This document shows, piece after piece, positions 35,881-45,793 of a DNA stretch of 64,000 nt. The notes under the pieces were generated by a model, which was not told the origin of the DNA, searched no databases, and was given only the letters and a program-made list of their open reading frames with translations. The first letter of the stretch is position 1. Every line of letters starts with the position of its first letter. Made by a program: the position numbers and the translations under genes. Source of the DNA: Sphingomonas sp. HF-S4 (GTDB taxonomy: Bacteria > Pseudomonadota > Alphaproteobacteria > Sphingomonadales > Sphingomonadaceae); contig NZ_JAWJEJ010000001.1 in assembly GCF_032911445.1 (NCBI RefSeq), positions 1,302,001-1,366,000 of the forward strand. Direction: 5' to 3'.

Positions 35881-36654
35881 ATGGCGATCGATCTCAGCGA
35901 CTACGAGGCGGGCGACGCCTTTGACGGGCACTATAAAAAGGCGCTCAAAAAGCTCCAGAAGCGGCTCAGCCGCATCCACTATGCGCACATCGTGCACAAA
36001 CGGCGCGCGATCGTCGTTTTCGAGGGCTGGGATGCTGCGGGCAAGGGCGGGATCATCCAGCGGCTTACCGCGGAATGGGATCCGCGCTATTACGAGGTCT
36101 GGCCGATCTCGGCGCCGACTCCCGAGGAACTGGCGCACCATTTCCTCTGGCGCTTCTGGCGGCGGCTGCCCGCACAGCACAATATCGCGATCTTCGACCG
36201 CAGTTGGTATGGCCGGTTGCTGGTCGAGCGGGTCGAGGGCTTCGCCAAGGAGGCGGAGTGGCGGCGCGGCTATGACGAAATCAATGATTTCGAGGCCCAA
36301 CAGGTCGAGACCGGCGCGACACTGGTCAAGGTGTTCGTTCACGTCACCCAGACAACGCAGGACGAGCGGCTACGCGCGCGGCTCGACCATCCCTGGAAAC
36401 GCTGGAAGACCGGCCTCGACGATTATCGCAACCGGGCGAAGCGGGCGGATTATCTCGAGGCGATGGCCGAGATGTTCGAGCGCACCGACACCAAGCTTGC
36501 CCGCTGGATCGTGGTGGACGGCAATGACAAGAAGGCGGCGCGCATTGCCGCGCTGACCGCGATCGCCGATGCGCTGGAGAAGCGAGTGCCGATGGAGCCG
36601 CCCGAACTCGACCCCGAAGTCGAGAAGATCGCGAGGAAAGCGCTCGGGCGCTAA
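35881..36654 (+). CDS. ppk2: Polyphosphate kinase 2 family protein
   Basis: 257 aa. PPK2 core: Walker A FEGWDAAGKGGIIQR (residues 47-61), Walker B with FDRSWYGRLLVER, and the lid with RLRARLDHPWKRWKTGLDD, shown in part as DHPWKRWKTG. PPK2 enzymes move phosphate between polyP and nucleotides, usually making NDP or NTP from polyP. It is the short single-domain class; the exact nucleotide preference is not evident. Good SD (GGAGGCGGG) just before the ATG. A second polyP gene about 7 kb from ppk1-ppx. Confidence 0.88.
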   Translation: MAIDLSDYEAGDAFDGHYKKALKKLQKRLSRIHYAHIVHKRRAIVVFEGWDAAGKGGIIQRLTAEWDPRYYEVWPISAPTPEELAHHFLWRFWRRLPAQHNIAIFDRSWYGRLLVERVEGFAKEAEWRRGYDEINDFEAQQVETGATLVKVFVHVTQTTQDERLRARLDHPWKRWKTGLDDYRNRAKRADYLEAMAEMFERTDTKLARWIVVDGNDKKAARIAALTAIADALEKRVPMEPPELDPEVEKIARKALGR

Positions 36655-36655
36655 C

Positions 36656-37294
36656 TCAGTCCGGCAGTTGCTCGAGCGCGGCGAACATGTCCGCGGCGAT
36701 CGCCGGGGCGGCGGTGTCGTCGCTTGAGTCCAGCAGTCGCCTGGCTTCGGCTTCGAGCGCCGCGGGCCGCTCTTTCGCCGGCAGCGCGACGATCCGGGCA
36801 TAGCTGTCCGCGGCGCGGACCCAGGTGCCGTTGACGCCTTCGACATCCTCGACCGAGCGGGCGAAGGGCGAACCCTCCTGGTGGAATTGCTTGCCGTCGC
36901 GCTTGAAGACCGCGACGACCAATGCACCGACCGCATATTGCTGGCGGATGCAGGCGCCCATCAATGCGCTCGGGTGCACGATATGGAGCGGGGTCGGGAA
37001 ACGCGGCGTCGGCCGGTCGTCGATCGAGACATAGCCGGAAACGGCGAGCGGCTCGGCGGGGAGCACGCCCTTGATCGCGCGGATCGGCTCCAGCCGCACC
37101 TGCGGCTTGCCCCAATTGCCGTCCTTGAGCGCCTCGGACGCCGGCCCCGACGCGACGCGGGCCAGCACGACCAGATCAGCCTTATCGACTAGTTCGTAAT
37201 TGCTCGGGACGCGGTAGCCCGGCACCACGGAGCAGGCATATGCAGGCGTCGCCCCGATAGCGGCGAGGGCAAGCAGGGGCGTGCGAAGCTTCAT
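36656..37294 (-). CDS. Secreted protein of unknown function
   Basis: 212 aa with a signal peptide (TPLLALAAIGATPAYA, cut near residue 20 before CSVVPGYRVP). The mature protein has Cys21 immediately at the cut and an internal Cys in SALMGACIRQQYAVG, a conserved-looking ADLVVLARVASG strand and a Glu/Ala-rich C-terminal helix. The pattern 'C-x-x-x-P ... DLVV-x-ARV' resembles small NTR-like secreted domains, but I do not claim a family. Its start overlaps the carbonic anhydrase stop (ATGA). Probably periplasmic. Confidence 0.65.
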   Translation of the reverse strand: MKLRTPLLALAAIGATPAYACSVVPGYRVPSNYELVDKADLVVLARVASGPASEALKDGNWGKPQVRLEPIRAIKGVLPAEPLAVSGYVSIDDRPTPRFPTPLHIVHPSALMGACIRQQYAVGALVVAVFKRDGKQFHQEGSPFARSVEDVEGVNGTWVRAADSYARIVALPAKERPAALEAEARRLLDSSDDTAAPAIAADMFAALEQLPD

Positions 37295-37920
37295 GCCGGA
37301 GCGAATGCTCCGTCCTCGTCCATAACGTGAAGCACGCCGTCGCGGATCGCGAAGTAGGCGCCGTGGATCTTGAGCGTGCCCTCAGCCTCGCGCTCGGGGA
37401 TGCACGGGAAGGTGCGCAGATTGGCGATCGATACGCGCACCGTCTCGAGTTCGAGCGCGTGGATCGCCTCGGGGCCGTCGCCATGCTCGGCGATGATCCG
37501 CTCGCGTGCCTCGTCGAGCATATCGACCCAATGCGCGATAAAGCCGCCGCGCCCCGCGGGCGCGCCCTTGAAGCGCTGAGTCAGCGCCGCATGGACGCCG
37601 CCGCAGGCGCCGTGGCCAAGTACGACGATCTCGGGGACTTCGAGCTGCGTCACGGCGAATTCGAGCGCCGCCGAAACGCCGTGCCGGCCGCCGCCGAGCT
37701 CGAACGGCGGGACAAGGTTGGCGATGTTGCGGACAACGAAGATTTCGCCTGGCGAAGTGTCGAACACCTGCGCGGGATCGACTCGGCTGTCCGAACACGC
37801 GATCACCATCACCTTCGGGCTCTGGCCCTCGGAGAGCTCGTCCCAGCGTTCGCGTTGTTCGCTGTAGCCATTCTGGCGGAAGCGCTGATAGCCGGTGAGC
37901 AGGGCGTTATAGTCGGTCAT
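37291..37920 (-). CDS. can: Beta-class carbonic anhydrase
   Basis: 209 aa. Zinc ligands and catalytic residues: C42, D44 and R46 in ACSDSRVDP, H103 and C106 in LGHGACGGVHAAL. It interconverts CO2 and bicarbonate, feeding carboxylases such as acetyl-CoA carboxylase. Starts MTDYNALLTGYQRFRQNGY, the common beginning of this group. No signal peptide, so cytoplasmic. It is divergent from lipA and co-translated with a secreted protein gene downstream. Confidence 0.93.
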   Translation of the reverse strand: MTDYNALLTGYQRFRQNGYSEQRERWDELSEGQSPKVMVIACSDSRVDPAQVFDTSPGEIFVVRNIANLVPPFELGGGRHGVSAALEFAVTQLEVPEIVVLGHGACGGVHAALTQRFKGAPAGRGGFIAHWVDMLDEARERIIAEHGDGPEAIHALELETVRVSIANLRTFPCIPEREAEGTLKIHGAYFAIRDGVLHVMDEDGAFAPA

Positions 37921-38035
37921 CGCGTCTCTTTAGCCCAATGCGCGCGGTTGCGAAGCCGGCGTGCAATCGAAAACTGCAACCCGGCATGCAAGCGCAGTTG
38001 TTGTGTGTGCAAGCGCGGATCGCTATCTGGCCCTC

Positions 38036-38968
38036 ATGAACGAGATGTCGCCGCTGCCCCGCCCCGAGCGCGTACGCAAACCCGACTGGATCCGCGTCAA
38101 GGCGCCGACTTCGGAGGGCTTCGCCGCGACGCGCGCGCTGATGCGATCGAAGAGCCTCACCACGGTGTGCGAGGAAGCCGCCTGCCCGAACATCGGCGAG
38201 TGCTGGTCGAAGAAGCACGCGACGGTGATGATCCTGGGCGACACGTGCACGCGCGCCTGCGCCTTCTGCAACGTCAAGACGGGTATGCCGCGTGCCGTCG
38301 ACCCGATGGAGCCGCAGAACGTCGCCGATGCCGCGGCGCAGATGGGGCTCGAGCATATCGTCATTACTTCGGTCGATCGCGATGATCTTCCCGACGGTGG
38401 CGCGAAGCAGTTCGTCAAGGTGATCGAGGCGATCCGCAAGTCGAACCCGACGACGACGATCGAGATCCTCACGCCCGATTTCCGCAACAAGCACGAAGCG
38501 GCGGTCGAGATGATCGTCGCGGCGCGGCCCGATGTCTACAACCACAATCTGGAGACCGTGCCGCGGCTGTATCCGACGATCCGCCCGGGCGCGCGCTATT
38601 ACGCCTCGCTGCGGCTGCTCGAGACGGTCAAGCGGCTCGATCCGTCGATCTTCACCAAGTCTGGGATCATGCTCGGGCTCGGCGAGGAGAGGCTCGAGGT
38701 CCATCAGGTAATGGACGACATGCGCAGCGCCGACATCGATTTCCTGACGATGGGCCAGTATCTCCAGCCGACCCCGAAGCACGCCAAGGTGATCGATTTC
38801 GTCACGCCGCAGGCGTTTGGTTCCTATGGGGCGATTGCGCGCGCCAAGGGCTTCCTGCTGGTTGCCTCGTCGCCGCTGACCCGGTCGAGCTATCACGCCG
38901 GTGACGATTTCGCGAAGATGCGCGATGCGCGAGCGGCCAAGCTGGCGAAGGCTGCCGCAGCCGTCTGA
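38036..38968 (+). CDS. lipA: Lipoyl synthase
   Basis: 310 aa radical SAM enzyme. Auxiliary cluster Cys at 45, 50 and 56 ([12 protein letters not shown]); radical-SAM cluster Cys at 71, 75 and 78 (CTRACAFC); the C-terminal Ser ligand in [10 protein letters not shown]. It inserts two sulfurs into octanoyl-protein to give lipoate on E2 and GcvH. Start [18 protein letters not shown]; the longer frame upstream has no LipA-like residues. It overlaps the next gene as TGATG. Confidence 0.96.
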   Translation: MNEMSPLPRPERVRKPDWIRVKAPTSEGFAATRALMRSKSLTTVCEEAACPNIGECWSKKHATVMILGDTCTRACAFCNVKTGMPRAVDPMEPQNVADAAAQMGLEHIVITSVDRDDLPDGGAKQFVKVIEAIRKSNPTTTIEILTPDFRNKHEAAVEMIVAARPDVYNHNLETVPRLYPTIRPGARYYASLRLLETVKRLDPSIFTKSGIMLGLGEERLEVHQVMDDMRSADIDFLTMGQYLQPTPKHAKVIDFVTPQAFGSYGAIARAKGFLLVASSPLTRSSYHAGDDFAKMRDARAAKLAKAAAAV

Positions 38969-39423
38969 TGCCCAAGCATAGCGAGACGCGCGCGCTGCCT
39001 TATACGCCGGAGCAGATGTTCGACCTCGTCGCCGATGTCGAGCGTTACGGCGAGTTCCTCCCCTGGGTCAGCGCGGTGCGGGTGCGCGCGAACAGCGATA
39101 CGCAGATGGTTGCGGATCTGATCGTCGGGTTCAAGGGATTACGCGAGAGCTTCACCTCGCGCGTCGAAAAGCAGCGCCCGGGGCATATTCGCGTCGACTA
39201 TCTCGAAGGGCCGCTCAAGCACCTCAACAACGACTGGACGTTCCGCAGCGACGGGCAGGGCGGCTGCCTAGTCGATTTCTGCGTCGACTTCGCGTTCAAG
39301 AACCGCGTTTTCGAGATGCTCGCGGGGCAAGTGTTCGATCGCGCGCTCCGGAAGATGATCAACGCCTTCGAGGAGCGCGCCGCGCGACTCTATGGCGATG
39401 CGGGCACCCATAGCGCTGCCTGA
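38968..39423 (+). CDS. Coq10/RatA-like START-domain protein
   Basis: 151 aa SRPBCC fold. Starts PKHSETRALPYTPEQMFDLVADVERYGEFLPW, here as YTPEQMFDLVADVERY, and has VGFKGLRESFTSRVE and the GPLKHLNNDWTF strand, all typical of the family named Coq10 in eukaryotes and RatA (toxin) in E. coli. The coenzyme-Q chaperone role is likelier here than a ribosome toxin, because it is co-translated with lipA and has no antitoxin partner; that is inference. Confidence 0.85.
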   Translation: MPKHSETRALPYTPEQMFDLVADVERYGEFLPWVSAVRVRANSDTQMVADLIVGFKGLRESFTSRVEKQRPGHIRVDYLEGPLKHLNNDWTFRSDGQGGCLVDFCVDFAFKNRVFEMLAGQVFDRALRKMINAFEERAARLYGDAGTHSAA

Positions 39424-39525
39424 GACCGCCCTGACGCTGTCCAGCCTCCGATCGTCCCGCGAGCACTGTCTCCGGGATGACGCACTGCACAAAGTCCCTC
39501 TACTTCTACGCTCACGAGGGAGATC

Positions 39526-40422
39526 ATGATGCACGCCTATGATATCGATGTCGGGCCGTGGCGCACCGGCAATCCGGACCGCGGCGAGGATGGATGGTGC
39601 TATGGGCTGCCGCCGGGGATAGCGCCCGAGCAATGGCCACTCGATCCCGTGACGGGCCATCCACTGGTGCATGGCTTCACGCTGTTGCTTCCCGAAGACT
39701 ATCGCGTGCATGGGCCGGAGATCGTCGCGCTCTCGTTCTTCGCGACGCCGGTGGATGGCAATGACGGGGGTGCCTCGGTGTGGAACGATGCCGTCGCCGC
39801 GCTGATCGATGCACCGGGCGATACGGCGCCCGACGATCCCGTGCTGTCGGCATGGTGGCAGCGCGCACGCCAGGCGCATCCCCGGCTGCATCGAATGCGG
39901 GACATCCTCGATTACGCCTATGCCGCCGTGCTGCTGACGCGGGCGGAATATGAAGGACCGCCCTGTGCGCCGCCTGCGCCGATCGCCGATCCGTCGCACG
40001 ATGCGGCGGCCCCGGCATGGTTGTCAGAGGGCGCGGCACCGGCCTTCGAGAGGTTCAGCGGGCGGACTCCGTTCCGCGACCCCGCCGAGCCCTGGTCGAT
40101 CCATTGCCCGCTGCGGCTGATCGCGCGCGCGGACGACCCCAATGCCGGGCTGGCCCCGCAGGAGACGTGGGGTAACGAGGATGCCGCGAACGGCTATCGC
40201 TCGCCTTATTACACTGCGCCGGACGGCGAATGGCGTGAACAGCCCTGGCTCAAGGACCATGCGCCCAACCATCTCGGCGGGACGATGCGCCCGATTCAGG
40301 GCGTACCCGAGTTCAGTCCCTATTATATCGAGTTCGAGGAGGCGCTTGGCGGGTATAATTTCGGCGGCGGCAATGCGCAGCTCGACATCCGCGAGCTGGA
40401 GTTTGACTGGGCCTGCGGCTGA
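39526..40422 (+). CDS. Hypothetical protein, Trp/Pro-rich, possibly YwqG/DUF1963-like C-terminus
   Basis: 298 aa, soluble and acidic, without signal peptide. Many Trp, Pro and Tyr. The C-terminal part with HLGGTMRPIQGVPEFSPYY and FNFGGG-like GGYNFGGGNAQLDI loosely recalls the 'H-x-L-G-G' block of the DUF1963/YwqG family, but the match is weak. A central Ala/Pro-rich linker (~145-175) divides two parts. GAGGGAG stands just before the ATG-ATG start. It is flanked by lipA-coq10 and convergent pncC, alone in its transcript. Function unknown. Confidence 0.55.
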   Translation: MMHAYDIDVGPWRTGNPDRGEDGWCYGLPPGIAPEQWPLDPVTGHPLVHGFTLLLPEDYRVHGPEIVALSFFATPVDGNDGGASVWNDAVAALIDAPGDTAPDDPVLSAWWQRARQAHPRLHRMRDILDYAYAAVLLTRAEYEGPPCAPPAPIADPSHDAAAPAWLSEGAAPAFERFSGRTPFRDPAEPWSIHCPLRLIARADDPNAGLAPQETWGNEDAANGYRSPYYTAPDGEWREQPWLKDHAPNHLGGTMRPIQGVPEFSPYYIEFEEALGGYNFGGGNAQLDIRELEFDWACG

Positions 40423-40425
40423 CGC

Positions 40426-40959
40426 TCAGGCGTCGGCGCCAGACGCTTCGGCGGGCTCGCCCGGCATCAGCAGTTCGAGCGCGCACAGCGCCGCCTGGAG
40501 CCGCACCCCGGCGCGGCCGGTATCCTCGAAATGTCGCGCATCGGCGACGATGTGCTGCGGATCGGCGCCGCGCTCGGCCTGGGCGAACACTACGGTGCCG
40601 ACCGGCTTCTTCTCGCTGCCGCCGTCGGGGCCGGCGATGCCGGTGATCGCCACCGCCACATCGGCGTTGCTGCGTCTCAGCGCGCCCTGCGCCATGCTCC
40701 AGGCAACCGCGATCGACACCGAGCCGAAAGTCTCGAGCACGTCGCTGCTGACCTTGAGCACCTCCATCTTGGCTTCGTTCGAATAAGTGACGAAGCCGGC
40801 CTCAAACACATCGGACGAGCCGGGAATCTCGGTGAGCGCGGCGCTGACCAGCCCGCCGGTGCAGCTTTCGGCCACGGCGATCTTCCGCCCCGCGGCACGA
40901 TTGGCCTCAAGCACCTTGCGGGCCGAGTCGACGAGTTGGGGCGGGAGAATCGTGTCCAT
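40426..40959 (-). CDS. pncC: CinA C-terminal-domain nicotinamide-nucleotide amidase
   Basis: 177 aa, only the C-terminal domain of CinA. IAVAESCTGGLVSAALTEIPGSS, shown as AVAESCTGGLVSAALTE, carries the nucleophilic Ser-Cys region; VAITGIAGPDGGSEKKPVGTV is given as ITGIAGPDGGSEKKPVG. PncC deamidates NMN to nicotinic acid mononucleotide for NAD recycling. Acidic Ala-rich C-terminal tail. It lies 39 bp after ispDF on the same strand and ends 3 bp from the convergent unknown gene. Confidence 0.9.
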   Translation of the reverse strand: MDTILPPQLVDSARKVLEANRAAGRKIAVAESCTGGLVSAALTEIPGSSDVFEAGFVTYSNEAKMEVLKVSSDVLETFGSVSIAVAWSMAQGALRRSNADVAVAITGIAGPDGGSEKKPVGTVVFAQAERGADPQHIVADARHFEDTGRAGVRLQAALCALELLMPGEPAEASGADA

Positions 40960-40998
40960 AGGCTCAGGCCTCTGCCACTGGGATGTTTCCGTGGCGAG

Positions 40999-42138
40999 TC
41001 ATGCCGTCGCCGCGGGCAGGCGGACGGTGGCGATCGCCTGCGCGGCCATGCCTTCGCCCCGTCCTGTAAAGCCAAGCCGCTCTGTCGTGGTGGCTTTCAC
41101 GCTGACCTGGCCGACTGCGAGACCGAGTATAGCGGCGATGCTGCCGCGGATGCTGTCCCGATGCGGACCGATCTTGGGGGCTTCGCAGAGAATCGTCACG
41201 TCGATGAAGTCGATGATCCCGCCCTCTGTGGCAAGTAGCGTGGCAGCGTGTTCGAGGAAGCGCGCCGAAGCGGCGCCGCGCCATTGCGGGTCGCTTGGGG
41301 GGAAATGCATGCCGATATCGCCCGCGCCGATCGTGCCGAGCAGCGCGTCGGTGATCGCGTGGAGCGCGACATCGGCGTCGCTATGGCCCGAGAGGCCCTT
41401 GTCATGGGGGATACGGATGCCGCCGAGCCAAAGCTCCTTGCCCGTGGCGAAACGATGAACGTCGAAGCCCTGCGCGGTGCGGACCCGCAGCGTCGCCGCG
41501 TGGCGCGCCTCGGCGGCGGCGAAGTCGGCGGGATGGGTGATCTTTTCCAGGGCGATGTCTCCGGGGACGAGCGCGACTTGACGGCCGAGCGCGCGGACCA
41601 TCTGCGCGTCGTCGGTAGCTTCGCGATCGGCGGGCCACGCGGCGTGCGCTGCGCGGACCGTGGCGGTGCGGAAGGCCTGCGGGGTCTGGACGCGGACGAC
41701 GCCGTCGCGCGGCACGGTCTCGCCGAGCACCTCGCCCCCGCGCGCGAGTGTATCTGCGACGGGGAGAGCGGGGAGGGCGCCTTCGTGGGTTTCCAGCGCG
41801 GCAAGCAGCGCGTCGATCACGGCATGCGAGAGAAAGGGGCGGGCGGCGTCGTGGATCAGCACGCGTTCGGCGTCGATCGCGGCGAGGCCATTGGCCACCG
41901 ACTCGCGGCGGGTGGCGCCGCCGAGAACGTGGCGGGCCGTGCCAATAGCGGCGGTAAGGGCTGGTTCCTGCCCTTCGCCGATCACCACCACGACGTCGTC
42001 GATTGCAGGATGTGACGACAGCGCGGTATAGCTGTGCGCCAGCATCGGCCTGCCGGCTACGGTCGCAAATTGCTTGGGCACGGTCCCGCCGATGCGCGTC
42101 CCTTGCCCGGCGGCGACGATTAGCGCTGCGATCTTCAT
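40999..42138 (-). CDS. ispDF: Bifunctional IspD/IspF: MEP cytidylyltransferase and MECDP synthase
   Basis: 379 aa fusion. IspD part (residues ~1-220): ALIVAAGQGTRIGG nucleotide loop, LIHDAARPFLS and a C-terminal KITHPADFAAAEA. IspF part (~225-379): QGFDVHRFATG and GHSDADVALHAITDALLG zinc-binding residues (Asp, His), and MHFPPSDPQW. It catalyses steps 3 and 5 of the MEP pathway to isoprenoids; the fusion is common in alphaproteobacteria. Start MKIAALIVAAGQG; the 20 upstream codons lack IspD features. Divergent from dusB. Confidence 0.95.
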   Translation of the reverse strand: MKIAALIVAAGQGTRIGGTVPKQFATVAGRPMLAHSYTALSSHPAIDDVVVVIGEGQEPALTAAIGTARHVLGGATRRESVANGLAAIDAERVLIHDAARPFLSHAVIDALLAALETHEGALPALPVADTLARGGEVLGETVPRDGVVRVQTPQAFRTATVRAAHAAWPADREATDDAQMVRALGRQVALVPGDIALEKITHPADFAAAEARHAATLRVRTAQGFDVHRFATGKELWLGGIRIPHDKGLSGHSDADVALHAITDALLGTIGAGDIGMHFPPSDPQWRGAASARFLEHAATLLATEGGIIDFIDVTILCEAPKIGPHRDSIRGSIAAILGLAVGQVSVKATTTERLGFTGRGEGMAAQAIATVRLPAATA

Positions 42139-42222
42139 CGCGGCGGGGCGTAGCGTGGAAGCCCCGGCTTGCCAATCCGGGGTTGTGCAGCTAGGCATCG
42201 CTGCCTATTTTTCAGGCAGATC

Positions 42223-43221
42223 ATGCGCGAACTCGCTCCTATCCAGATCGGCCTCGTCCGGGTCGAAGCCCCGGTGCTGCTTGCGCCGATGACCGGCGTG
42301 ACCGACCTGCCGTTTCGCCGCGTCGTGCGGCGCTATGGCTCGGGGCTCAACGTCACCGAAATGGTCGCCAGCCAGGCGGCAATCCGCGAGACCCGTCAGT
42401 CGCTCCAGAAATTCGCCTGGGACCCGATCGAGAACCCGGTGTCGATGCAGCTCGTCGGCTGTACGCCGCATGAGATGGCCGAGGCCGCCAAGCTCAGCGA
42501 AGAGCGCGGCGCGGCGATCGTCGACATCAATATGGGGTGTCCGGTCAGGAAGGTGACCAGCGGCGATGCAGGCTCGGCGCTGATGCGCGACTTGAAGCTC
42601 GCCGCATCGCTGATCGAGGCGTGCGTCCAGGCGGTTAGCGTGCCGGTCACGGTCAAGATGCGGATGGGCTGGTGCCATGACAGCCTCAACGCCCCCGAAC
42701 TCGCGCATATCGCCGAGGATCTGGGCGCAAAGATGATCACGGTCCACGGCCGTACGCGCAACCAGATGTACAAGGGCAGCGCCGACTGGGCCTTCATCCG
42801 CCAAGTGAAGGACGCCGTGTCGATTCCGGTGATCGCGAATGGCGACATCTGCACAATCGAGGACGCGCGCGCTGCGCTCGAGCAGTCCGGCGCCGACGGC
42901 GTGATGATCGGCCGTGGCGCCTATGGCCGACCGTGGATCCTGCGCCAGGTGATGGACGCGCTGACCGGCAAGCCCGAGCTTCCTGAGCCCTCGCTCGACG
43001 AGCAATATCGCGTGATCGTCGAGCATTATGTCGATACGCTCAGCCATTATGGCAACGAAGTCGGCGTCAACATGATGCGCAAGCATATCGGCTGGTATAC
43101 CAAGGGTATCCATGGCTCGGCTGAGTTCAGGAACAATGTGAACAAGCAGGCCGATCCCAAGGTCGTGCTCGAGATGCTCGCGGAATTCTATGCGCCATGG
43201 TCTTCGCGCGCGGCAGCCTGA
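42223..43221 (+). CDS. dusB: tRNA-dihydrouridine synthase (DusB/NifR3)
   Basis: 332 aa FMN TIM-barrel. [19 protein letters not shown] at the start, the active-site Cys in [12 protein letters not shown], the [13 protein letters not shown] segment and the flavin site [13 protein letters not shown]. It reduces uridine in the D-loop of tRNA. Known historically as nifR3 because it precedes ntrBC, exactly as here; its 3' end overlaps ntrB by 25 bp. Start [12 protein letters not shown] with an AGG 8 nt upstream; the extension upstream is rejected. Confidence 0.94.
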   Translation: MRELAPIQIGLVRVEAPVLLAPMTGVTDLPFRRVVRRYGSGLNVTEMVASQAAIRETRQSLQKFAWDPIENPVSMQLVGCTPHEMAEAAKLSEERGAAIVDINMGCPVRKVTSGDAGSALMRDLKLAASLIEACVQAVSVPVTVKMRMGWCHDSLNAPELAHIAEDLGAKMITVHGRTRNQMYKGSADWAFIRQVKDAVSIPVIANGDICTIEDARAALEQSGADGVMIGRGAYGRPWILRQVMDALTGKPELPEPSLDEQYRVIVEHYVDTLSHYGNEVGVNMMRKHIGWYTKGIHGSAEFRNNVNKQADPKVVLEMLAEFYAPWSSRAAA

Positions 43222-44294
43222 GGCGCGCCAAGCCGGAACCGACGGGACCCGGCTTTGGCGAGCTGTTCGCGGCGTTGCCCGTCGCCGTGCTGGTGATCGA
43301 CCCCGACGGCCGCATCGCCCATGCCAATTCGGCCTGCGAGCTGCTGCTCAACCATAGCGAGACGACGATGGTCGGGCAGCCGTATGACGCGGTGCTGCTG
43401 CCGCCCGAGGATTATGCCGATCGCCGCGACGGCCATGGCTTCGCCGCCTTCGACACCGAGATCGAGGCGGTTCGAGGCCCCAAGATGCGCGTCGATTTCG
43501 TCGAAAGCCCGATCGCCGACAAGCCCGGCTGGCGCATCGTCACGCTCCACCACGCGCCGCAGTCGCGCCGAGTCGCGCAGGGTGCCGACCGCACGGCGGG
43601 TGCGCGCGCGGCAGTCGGCGCGGCGGCGATGCTCGCGCACGAGATCAAGAACCCGCTTTCCGGGATCCGCGGCGCGGCGCAGCTCCTCCAGAATGCCGGC
43701 GAGGATGCCGAGCTCACCCAGCTCATCACCACCGAAGTCGACCGCATCGTCGCGCTGATCGACCGGATGCAGGACTTCACCGATACGCGCCCGCTCAAGC
43801 TGGCGCCGACCAACATCTATCCTTTGCTCGATCACGCCCGGCGCGTGGCGCTGGCGGGGTTCGCGCGCGACATGGTGATCGAGGAGCATTTCGATCCCTC
43901 GCTGCCGCCGGTGCTGATCGATCCCGACGCATTCCTCCAGGTGCTGCTCAACCTGCTCAAGAACGCGGCCGAAGCGCTGGGAGGTGCAGTGGCCGATCCG
44001 CGGATCATGCTGTCGACCGCCTATCGCCACGGTATGTCGGTGAGCACGGGACAGGGGCGCCCGCGGCAGAAGCTGCCGATCGAGATTCTCGTGGTCGATA
44101 ATGGTCCGGGTGCGCCGGCGGACATCGCCGAACATCTGTTCGAACCGTTCGTGTCGGGAAAGCCGGAGGGGAAGGGATTGGGGTTGCCGCTCGTCGAGAA
44201 GCTGGTTCGCGATCAAGGCGGCATCATCCAATATGCCCGAGAGCGCGAGCCCGAAGTGACCGTATTCCGCATCCTGCTGCCGAGGGCGGCGTGA
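43197..44294 (+). CDS. ntrB: Nitrogen regulation sensor kinase NtrB
   Basis: 365 aa cytoplasmic histidine kinase. N-terminal PAS domain (residues ~15-120), phosphorylated His148 in [15 protein letters not shown], HATPase with N-box [31 protein letters not shown] and [12 protein letters not shown]. No transmembrane segment. It responds to GlnB/PII and phosphorylates NtrC under nitrogen limitation. It begins inside the end of dusB and its stop overlaps the GTG of ntrC (GTGA), so dusB-ntrB-ntrC is one translational unit. Confidence 0.94.
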   Translation: MVFARGSLRRAKPEPTGPGFGELFAALPVAVLVIDPDGRIAHANSACELLLNHSETTMVGQPYDAVLLPPEDYADRRDGHGFAAFDTEIEAVRGPKMRVDFVESPIADKPGWRIVTLHHAPQSRRVAQGADRTAGARAAVGAAAMLAHEIKNPLSGIRGAAQLLQNAGEDAELTQLITTEVDRIVALIDRMQDFTDTRPLKLAPTNIYPLLDHARRVALAGFARDMVIEEHFDPSLPPVLIDPDAFLQVLLNLLKNAAEALGGAVADPRIMLSTAYRHGMSVSTGQGRPRQKLPIEILVVDNGPGAPADIAEHLFEPFVSGKPEGKGLGLPLVEKLVRDQGGIIQYAREREPEVTVFRILLPRAA

Positions 44295-45733
44295 ACGGAT
44301 CGGTCCTGATCGTCGACGACGACGCGGCGATCCGCACCGTCGTCGCCGCCGCGCTCAAGCGCGAGGGGCATCAGGTGACCACCGCTGCAAGCATCGCCGA
44401 GCTGCGCCGCGCGCTGGCCGCCGGCGTGCCCGACGTACTGGTAACCGACGTGGTGCTGCCCGACGGCAACGGGCTCGACGTCGCCGCGGGGCTGGCCAGC
44501 GAATATCCCGAGCTGCCGATCATCGTCTTCTCGGCGCAGAATACGCTGGCGACCGCGGTGCGCGCCACCGAAGTCGGCGCGTTCGACTATCTGCCCAAGC
44601 CGTTCGACTTGGACGTGCTCGCCCAGGCGGTACGCGGCGCGATGGCGCGGCGGCAACGCGAGCCGGCCGAACTGCCCGAGGCCGAGATCGCCGGAGGATC
44701 GACGCTGATCGGGCGCTCGCCGGCGATGCAGGAAGTCTATCGCGTGATCGCTCGAGTGGTCGCCAACGACCTGACCGTGCTGATCTCGGGCGAGTCCGGC
44801 ACCGGCAAGGAGCTCGTCGCCAAGGCGGTCCACGATCTCGGTCCGCGTCGCCGCGCGCCGTTCGTGGCGCTCAACATGGCGGCGATCCCGCGCGAGCTGA
44901 TCGAGGCCGAACTGTTCGGGCACGAGCGCGGCGCCTTCACCGGCGCGGCGACGCGGGTGGCGGGCAAGTTCGAGCAGGCGGCGGGGGGCACGCTGTTCCT
45001 CGACGAGATCGGCGACATGCCGATGGACGCGCAGACGAGGCTGCTGCGCGTGCTCCAGTCGGGCGAGTTCACCACCGTCGGCGGTGCGCGGACGATCCGC
45101 GCCGATGTCCGCATCGTCGCCGCGACAAACAAGGATCTGGGCGTGCTGATACAGACCGGGCAGTTCCGCGAAGACCTGTTCTACCGGCTCAACGTCGTGC
45201 CGGTGAGCCTGCCTTCGCTACGCGAGCGCCGCCAGGACGTGCCGCTGCTCGCGCGCCATTTCCTCGATCGAGCGGCCGAGGCTGGGCTACCGCGAAAGCA
45301 GCTCGCCAAGGACGCGGTCGCGGTGCTCGAAGGCTATGACTGGCCCGGCAATGTCCGCGAGCTGGAAAACCTCATGCGCCGCATCGCTGCGCTCAGCCGC
45401 GACGAATGGATCGATGCCGAGGGCATCCGCGGCGCGATCGGCGAGGCGAGCAGCTTCCAGCCGGCGACTCGCGATCCCGGGATCGACGCGGCGGTACGCG
45501 CCCGGCTCGAGCGGATGGCGATCGAAGAGCCGCGCACGCTCGACGACGGCACGCTCTACGAACGGATCATCGGCGAAGTCGAACGTCCGTTGATCGAGGC
45601 GATGCTTGCCCGTCACCAGAACAACCAGCTTCGCGCGGCGCGAGCCTTAGGGATCAATCGTAACACGCTGCGGAAAAGGCTCGATACGTTGGGGATCGAT
45701 ATGGGCGGTGATCGACCAGTCGGCTCCGATTAG
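44291..45733 (+). CDS. ntrC: Nitrogen regulator NtrC (sigma-54 activator)
   Basis: 480 aa. Receiver with D53 in [15 protein letters not shown]+ domain with Walker A GESGTGKE (167-174), the sigma-54 contact loop GAFTGA (214-219) and Walker [15 protein letters not shown]-terminal Fis helix-turn-helix [20 protein letters not shown]. All elements for activating RpoN promoters of nitrogen-assimilation genes are intact. GTG start. It ends 60 bp before ntrY. Confidence 0.95.
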   Translation: MNGSVLIVDDDAAIRTVVAAALKREGHQVTTAASIAELRRALAAGVPDVLVTDVVLPDGNGLDVAAGLASEYPELPIIVFSAQNTLATAVRATEVGAFDYLPKPFDLDVLAQAVRGAMARRQREPAELPEAEIAGGSTLIGRSPAMQEVYRVIARVVANDLTVLISGESGTGKELVAKAVHDLGPRRRAPFVALNMAAIPRELIEAELFGHERGAFTGAATRVAGKFEQAAGGTLFLDEIGDMPMDAQTRLLRVLQSGEFTTVGGARTIRADVRIVAATNKDLGVLIQTGQFREDLFYRLNVVPVSLPSLRERRQDVPLLARHFLDRAAEAGLPRKQLAKDAVAVLEGYDWPGNVRELENLMRRIAALSRDEWIDAEGIRGAIGEASSFQPATRDPGIDAAVRARLERMAIEEPRTLDDGTLYERIIGEVERPLIEAMLARHQNNQLRAARALGINRNTLRKRLDTLGIDMGGDRPVGSD

Positions 45734-45793
45734 CGACGAGTAACCAAAAATTATGTGTTCTTTTTGCCACAATCTCGTTGTATCCCGGCAACG

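Noticed and set aside
38968..39423. RatA toxin of a toxin-antitoxin system
   Set aside because: No antitoxin partner; it is co-translated with lipA, and the same fold in most bacteria is a Coq10-like lipid-binding protein.
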